Assembly: GCA_001687465.1 (NCBI GenBank)
Contig: LVLI01000101.1
Coordinates: 124,001-188,000 of the forward strand
From: Halocafeteria seosinensis
Lineage: Eukaryota; Sar; Bigyra; Bicosoecida
Direction: 5' to 3'
DNA: 64,000 nucleotides
In this document: piece after piece, positions 57,978-64,000 of the stretch
How positions within the stretch are numbered: the first letter of the stretch is position 1
Layout of the letters: every line of letters begins with the position of its first letter
The notes under the pieces: model-generated
Told to the model about the DNA's origin: nothing
The model's input: the letters and a program-made list of their open reading frames with translations, nothing else
The model's database searches: none
Translations under genes and position numbers: made by a program

Positions 57978-59453
57978 GGCCATTCCCAATACGGGACCAC
58001 TCTACGGGGGCAAAACTATGATAAGCTTAACAAGGGAAATGGCAGATCGCCAATCGACTGTGCTCTGTAGCTTACTGCAGTCTGAGCCAATTAGACCGGT
58101 GTAGCCGTGCGATGAGAGGTCAGTCTCCTGTCACACATGCACTGTAGCATCCAAGGCCGCGTCGAAATTCCTCAGCTTCCATATGCGTATACACGACGGG
58201 ATGCATAGTTAAAGGGTTTGGTATGTGCAGAGCATAGCTACAGAAATGTTTGGCCCGCCGTCTGAAACCCACATTTGAACCGGTCCCACAGGGGGGATTC
58301 CCACGTTATCGCTTTAGCGGAAAATGAATATAGGGATAGAGCATTGCAATATTGGAGGAGAAAAGGCAAAAGGCTTCTCGGTAAAAGGTATTTCTCGGAA
58401 GGAGAAAGAATGCAAGTACAATGTTAACATGCAATCACATCCCTACAACTTCGTCTGACAGAATCAAGCTCCTCAACCCGCAACAAGTTCTTCGTAGTTC
58501 TGAGCAAAGTGAACTATGATCATAGTTAGGGATCCTTAACTTAGGGTATCTGCAAACATAGCGAACCAAGTGAGGTCATTCACGTAACATCCGCCTGCCC
58601 TCCTTGCAATGACAAGATTCCGTCGCGAGTCCATGCTGGCCTTTGCCTAACTTTGTAAGTCCTCCATCTCGTCGCCCTTTACAAACCCAGATGCTCTTCT
58701 TGTTGTTCTAGTTTCGAAATATGGCACGGTGCATCTCATTTTGCGCACAATACATACTCGATTTGCATGCTGGATGCTCTTCTGCGTCTGGCTCAGTCCA
58801 GAAACTGCGCACTTATACAATCCATCAAGAGCCAACGGTGACATATTGTATACCATCTCTTTCAACAAGCAACTAGCGGAGTAGCTGCTAGTCCTCATCG
58901 AATGTGTTGAATTGTATGATCTTGACGACTTCTACACGCGGAGCTTCCAACCCCGAGCTAGTGCTTTTGGTGCCCTTGTGCTTTCACAAAGGAAGGGGGA
59001 GGTGGTAGCTATCATACATGCTGTGCCCCGGGCCCGAGCATATTTACCCATGTTTCAACCACAGCGTCCATTGATCGTTTGACGGACAAGGCCCCTGGTT
59101 CAGGTTTCTAGAAACGGTGGCGGCGCCGTTGAAGTCCGAGGCTCCGGGCTCATCTCCGGCCTTTTGCACTGGCTATTGCCGGGCTCTTACAGACTTAAAA
59201 AAGTCTGCGGGCCCACATTCTGAGTTACTCAGGTTTAGTTTGGGAGTTAATCTATTGTTGGTCAAACCCCACCACGAGAGCCTCTCTGGTTGGATACAGG
59301 GTTGGACAGTGTGCGAAGAGCTACCATTCATTTTAATTTTTTTGCAGCCGGGGAAAAGTGTGCCAAGCTCCGTGCAAGTCCTGGCAACGAGGGACCCACC
59401 TTGAATAACGGCGAGTATACAGTAGCAAAGGACGTTTCCCCTCGCACAAGACA

Positions 59454-61205
59454 ATGTACAGCCAGTCTAACGGCTCCAAAAATGAGGGAAAGCAGCAGGC
59501 ATCGGCGGCTTCGTTTGATTATGTTATACCGCCGTCAATGCGGGGGTGGCAGGAGAACGGGCTTGGACAACAAGCGGTGTACCCTCCGACTCCACAAGGA
59601 GGGGAAATGGACTCTGGACGGCTGCATCCTCCTCCTCCTATGAATGTAATGGGACATAGCAGTGCCGGTGCGATGGGTCCGCCTCCCGGTGATCCTCGTT
59701 ATGGGGCCATGGGCTATTACTTCCCCGCACACCAGGGACCTGTTTTGGGCGATCACCCAGCTACACAGTTTATGCCTGCACCTATGGAACTGGCAACGTC
59801 ACCCGAAGGAGATCAAGAGCGCTTAGTCTATGCATCTCGTCAAGCAGGAGGGAAGAAAGTTAAACGTGAGCAAGTGAAGCGCGCTTGTGTCCCCTGCAGC
59901 GCAGCAAAGAGGAAGTGTGATCATCAACGACCTTGTAAGCAATGTATTAAAAGGAACTTGCAGGATTCTTGTTCCGATGTGAAACCAAGAAAACGAAATA
60001 GGACTTCCAATGAAGAGAAATGCGGCATTCGAGACGATGACAGTGGAGAGAGTGCTCGAAATTCCGTTCCTGACACCACCCCCAAAAGTCCCTCACTGAC
60101 CACTCGAGAAGGGGCACGGCATAGTGGTGAAATGGAACTTCAGAAGCAAGATACTTATTCCGCGAAAACAAATTCATATCCAGCGCAGACTTCGGCGAGT
60201 GGAACGGCTTGTCAAGCTCATCAGGACACAGCAACTGCAACGAGTGCTGAACACAAGCAAATACTGGCTGTGAAGGACCTTAGTCATCCTGTAACAAGGA
60301 TCCGATATACAGGGGACAGTTTTGTAATTCGTTGCATATTTATGAATAAAGCGGCATCTCTGCTTTTTGGGACCGTAGCAATGTCTCCGGAGGACCTAAA
60401 CGGTCTTGACATGCGTTGGGTTCACCCTGATGATGAACCCGAGAGATTACAATCGTATTCAATGCATCTAATGAGACGAGAATGTCCGAAAGAGGATATC
60501 CCGTTTTACAGCAACTTGTTAAAGAACTCTCCAGCTACGATTCCTCGGAGTACCCTGAATGGCTCTCGCAGGGACTCTATAGACTGCCCGGACATATTGT
60601 CTCTCAAGGCCGTGCAGGAAACCGAGAAAATGATAGACCAAAGCATTCGCCCCTGGATCCCTCCTGAGCTAACATGCACCCTTGAATGCCTATTTAGGGG
60701 AAAGTTCTTTCGCTTCTTCAGGCGTTTAACAGAAGAAGAAGCTGCTGTTAGAGCTAGCGATGCAAACGTTACGATTGACGGAGAACCCACTGCTCGAAAT
60801 CCCTTTGCCGTAAGTGTGTCTTTCTACTGAATATGCAACGCTATTTGTTTAATGTTCCTTCATGGGATATTTTTGCTTCAGGAATTTCACGTATTTAAGG
60901 CAACTATTTGCTCGTTTTTTGTACGAAATAAAGATTGGAAAGTTGTTGGCTCGTACGACGTGGCAATAGATGTCAAACCAGAGGAAGAAATTTTTGTAAT
61001 GCCTGAATACTTTGAGCACTTTGTCGATGGAATGCTAGAGGTCAATAACACTTGGGACTCGACATATGCTAAGACAGAAACAAGCTCTTCTAAGGAGTAC
61101 ACCTCTCGTTTTAGCAACCAGTACGTTCTTCTGGTAGAGTCCGGGTACGCCCAGACGGACGAAGGGAAGCTGGAGTACGGTGCTCTTCTGAGTCAAGATT
61201 TCTAG
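59454..61205 (+). CDS. Zn(II)2Cys6 regulator with PAS-like domain (tandem copy 1)
   Basis: Two exons (59454-60809, 60882-61205) join in phase 0 to 559 aa. A Gly/Pro/Met-rich N-terminus precedes the zinc cluster RACVPCSAAKRKC..RPCKQC, six Cys in C-x2-C-x6-C-x5-C-x2-C-x8-C, with a flanking basic KPRKRNR. The middle is Ser/Thr-rich. The C-terminal half includes a PAS-like unit (VTRIRYTGDSFVIRCIFMNKA, then FG, then MRWVHPDDEPERLQ) and a further beta-rich region ending YGALLSQDF. Zinc cluster plus PAS is the layout of the fungal Ert1/AcuK type of gluconeogenic regulator. Here it is seen outside a clearly fungal context. DNA binding is inferred from the cluster. Confidence 0.87.
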
Positions 61206-61758
61206 AATCAGGTTACAATTGTTAAGACTGCATGTGGCGATAGTTCAGTTCAGTTCTTGAGCTTCGCCGGCTGACATTCAAAAGCAACTCGTCAGTCAAT
61301 GGAGTGCTTGTACACTTTAGAGTTCATGTTTTGTGTGCGTTTATTGAAATACACTGAGCCTTATATATTCTTGCTAGACTGGTTACTTCCTTAATTTGGT
61401 TTTCCTTTCACGTGTGTTCGAGCATGCGAGACTGCTGCATCGTCGTAACCCTTCCCGTGCACGTTCTTTCGGTTGGAAAAGAGGCACCAGAGATGAGCAA
61501 ACTACGTCCTCATCACAGGACGTGGGTGGGCATGCTTTCCGCACCTACGCCTTCGATAACTGTCTTTGAAGAGTTACAGGGAACATCGTTATTGGCTTGT
61601 TTGGTAAAGCTGAGCTTCGCTCATCCTCTGCACCGAGGTTTGAGGTAGGTATCCACCACAAACGCCGTAGAAATTATCCTTTGGGCTCGCTCAGAGTGGG
61701 ATTCAGAGTGGTTTTGTGTACGCTGACCGACAGCTTGCCTCTTCACTGACCTCCATCA
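61206..61758. other. Intergenic region between tandem Zn2Cys6 genes
   Basis: About 0.55 kb. It should contain the 3' end of the first gene and the promoter of the second. No gene seen. Confidence 0.5.
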
Positions 61759-63411
61759 ATGGGAAGCCCAGGAGATAGTACATCCGGCATTTTCCCAAAT
61801 ACACAGTCTCGACCCAACATGGCAAGTGAACTAGACAAGGATGCTAGTACTCTGGAACTGCAGCGCCAGGAGGTGACGGTTGCAGTTCCAGCTGGGTCGT
61901 CAGCGAGCCCATCAGCTGCTCAAGAGAGAACAATGGAGACCGATACAGATAGCCAGAAGCAAAAATCAAAGAAGAGGAGTCAGGTTCCTCGCGCATGTAG
62001 GCCATGCTCCCAGGGGAAGCGTAAATGCGATCATAAACGCCCTTGTTACCCCTGTGTTAAACGAGGTATAGCCAACCAATGCGTGGATGTTCAACCACGG
62101 AAGCGCGTCGTAAGGGGCTTGGAATCGAGTTCGAGCAAAGACGAAGAACAAGAACATTCACCCACTAAAAGGAACAAGAAAAGTGAAGGTGATTTTGTCC
62201 CTCTGGAGGTGGCGTTCGAGGACTATGAGCAGTCCTTTCCGGCTTCCTTCGATTCACTCTCACCAGCTGAATTCCCTGCAAGCCAGGCTCCAGTGGAGCT
62301 TACGTGTGAACACAGACAATGTTCGAGTACCGAACCATTGAGGCCATCGGAGCTGCAAGTTCAGGCTTCTTCTGCGGCAATGCCCCCGTCAAACTTTGAG
62401 AAGGTCCAGAGTAGTCTGGATTTGTCCCCTCAGAATGCGTCCTCAGCGGAAAGGAAGGAGATACTGTCTACCATGCGCATTAGTGTCCCGATATGCAGGG
62501 TGCGATACAAAGACATGGATCTGAATGTTCGTTCTTTAGTGTTAAATAATCATATGACAAGAGCATTTGGTTTGGGAGACCTGGTCAAATACCGGGCCGT
62601 TCGCTCTAATCAGAGATGGATCCATCCGGAGGACGAGGATATTAAGTTCAGATGTGTCTTATACCATCTGGTACAGCAACGAGTCCCCTTACCTGATATC
62701 CCTGTTTACTCCAATAGAATAGAAGGAACGTATCTAGAAATTCCTCGAAATCGCGCTAGGCGGAGCACCACAGGTCCGACAGATGAAGAAGCCAAATTCG
62801 AAGAGGTAATCTCATTCGCGACACTGGAGTGCGCCATGTCCGTTATCGACAATGAGGTAGTGCCTTATTTGGGGAAAGGAATGTTTTGCTCCTTAGAATA
62901 CATTTTCGAGGGTAGAGTACTGAGATGCGAGACTGACTTGTCTTCTACAGAAGCATCCAAATATATGGCTGTGGATGATCCGCACAGAGACGAGCTCTTC
63001 TCTTCGCAGTTTGCGGTAAGAAAATTCGGAGGTATTTCTTAGGTCTCCACTTCTAAATTGCGTTTTGCTTCTTTTCACTCCTTGCAGTTGTTTGCGGTCA
63101 ATCGTGCGAAAATGTTCACTTTTACAGTGAGAGACTGCCACGGAAGCCTGCACGCAAGCTATGAGATGTCACTTGATACTCAACCGACGAGTGACCGTAT
63201 CGTTTTGCCACGTTTCATGGGCCATTTTGTTGACGAAGTCTACAACCGTTGTGAGCATGGCGAAGATACCCATGGGGACAGCAATGAGTCTCCTCTAGTT
63301 CACAGCGGACTACAGGATGGGACATTGTTCATTGTTGATAACCAATACATCCAAACTCTAGAAGGGAAGACCGATTTTCAAGGACTTCTGAATCCAGTGG
63401 TTTTGAAGTAA
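61759..63411 (+). CDS. Zn(II)2Cys6 regulator with PAS-like domain (tandem copy 2)
   Basis: Two exons (61759-63015, 63088-63411) join in phase 0 to 526 aa. The zinc cluster is RACRPCSQGKRKC..RPCYPC with the same spacing as the left neighbour. The PAS-like part reads ICRVRYKDMDLNVRSLVLNNHM, RAFG, then QRWIHPEDEDIKFR. The last exon is exactly 324 bp, as in copy 1, and the intron has the same phase, so the two genes are duplicates. Outside the two domains they differ widely; this copy has a Lys/Arg/Glu-rich linker after the cluster. A nuclear DNA-binding regulator is the expected role; target genes are unknown. Confidence 0.87.
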
Positions 63412-64000
63412 TATACAGCATGCGCGCATTGTACTGTATTATTGAAACGTTACATGGCGTAACGACTAATGATCTACGTCGGAGCCAACTCCGACGCTAT
63501 GGAAACCCCTCCACGTTATACCGTCTGCGGGGGCTTAAGGTTATATTAAAGCCATATACAACAAGAGGCAAACAGTTAAGGCGTACAGCATTCAATTGGG
63601 CGCCGATGCTGTTCCTTAGGGTCACGGAAAAGATGATATGCCTGTTACATTATATACTCCGGAGCAAATTCTTCGTCGGCGACCGCAGCTATTCCCGCTG
63701 TTTAATGGTACTGCAACGCAAGTGTCCACACTACAGGCGTGCTCACATACACTATGTATATTTCTATACCATTCAAGGTACATATATTCACCAGTGTACC
63801 CATTGTCAGTAGTGTTGATACGTGTTTGGGATTTTGTCCCCCATCCGGCCGATCAATTGGACGTCGGAATTGCGATGACCTTGGAAGAAACGGGGAGTTA
63901 GCTGAGTGTTGCCCCATAGTTCCAGATGTGTGAGCTTCTGACAGCTATCAACAAGGTATCCCACTGTATCATGAGCGACTTGGTGGCATAAGAGAAGCGT
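63412..64000. other. 3' flank at the right edge
   Basis: About 0.6 kb with no gene I can support. A perfect 8-bp inverted repeat with a four-base loop (CGTCGGAG-CCAA-CTCCGACG, 63477-63496) lies 65 bases after the stop and may form a hairpin in the transcript's 3' region. Confidence 0.5.
63477..63496. repeat. Short perfect hairpin in the 3' flank
   Basis: CGTCGGAG, loop CCAA, CTCCGACG. Stable by GC content. Could fold in the 3' UTR of the second Zn2Cys6 gene. Confidence 0.5.

Larger units (their letters stand above)
56890..59453. other. Largest gene-poor stretch of the window
   Basis: About 2.56 kb without a confident gene. It holds a + strand 152-codon open frame at 56944-57402 (MITTFSGGAKATV...), a minus frame at 58898-58647 (MRTSSYSASCLLKEM...) and a hairpin at 57936-57977. 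Neither frame shows a family motif or consistent exon structure. The right part should contain the promoter of the first Zn2Cys6 gene. Confidence 0.5.

Noticed and set aside
58647-58898. 83-codon minus frame in the gene-poor stretch
   Set aside because: Reads smoothly but matches no family and has no exon neighbours; could be a transposon scrap but I cannot show it.
63420-63812. 130-codon + strand frame after the second Zn2Cys6 gene
   Set aside because: No motif, no splice context, and it covers a GC hairpin; likely chance or 3' UTR.
1-64000. CRISPR arrays, operons, bacterial promoters or Shine-Dalgarno sites
   Set aside because: Intron-rich eukaryotic sequence; no regularly spaced repeats or prokaryotic gene layout.

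Overview
This is nuclear DNA of a compact eukaryote. Almost every recognisable gene is broken by short GT-AG introns (mostly 45-100 nt, donors of GTAAGT type). Protein frames close exactly, with all phases matching, when these introns are removed. Coding regions lie close together on both strands. The content includes an FG nucleoporin, an SF1-type splicing factor, an RNA polymerase I A34-like subunit, PTEN, a Rho GTPase, reticulon and EXS proteins, two dynein light chains and a 5S rRNA gene. It also holds R2R3 MYB-like proteins and a pair of Zn(II)2Cys6 regulators with a PAS-like region. I cannot name the species. A unicellular alga (for example a red alga) or another free-living protist fits; bacteria, animals and vascular plants do not.

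Layout, left to right. 1-478: 5' part of an unknown gene (-) leaving the left edge. 640-2918: a decayed methionine aminopeptidase copy followed by the intact gene (+). 2997-6359: FG nucleoporin with an N-terminal membrane anchor (-). 7162-9994: PP2C phosphatase (+). 10070-11655: EXS/ERD1-type membrane protein (-). 12201-13404: uracil phosphoribosyltransferase (+). 13748-14894: reticulon (+). 15125-18795: tandem pair of paralogues of an unrecognised family (both -). 19641-20488: Pol I A34-like (+). 22320-24293: acylated CAMK-like kinase (+). 24810-25382: LC8 dynein light chain (+). 26055-28791: PTEN (+), overlapping tail to tail with a vanin/biotinidase-like amidase (-, 28748-30641). 30942-32761: ER-type DnaJ (-). 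33247-33784: Tctex1 light chain (+). 34321-34440: 5S rRNA (+). 34870-37335: subtilase (+). 37337-40263: SF1/BBP (-). 40886-41738: Rho GTPase (+). 42232-44016: armadillo-type protein (+). 44140-46175: MGNC-starting, AIR9-like protein (-). 46850-54234: MYB-like family region (-) with one intact gene, one pseudogene and another intact gene, plus a retroelement relic and duplicated flanks. 54618-56889: PP2A B''-type subunit (-). 59454-63411: tandem Zn2Cys6-PAS regulators (+).

Several genes belong to signalling and membrane biology: PP2C, PP2A B'', CAMK-like kinase, PTEN, Rho, EXS and reticulon. There is no sign of operons. Local duplication is the main structural theme: MetAP and its pseudogene, the 15-18 kb pair, the MYB cluster with its 3' flanks, and the Zn2Cys6 pair. 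The strongest leads for something undescribed are the 15-18 kb family, the POM121-like nucleoporin in a non-animal genome, and the MYB duplication region. Exon positions are my own reading of splice sites and reading frames; no transcript or database support was available.
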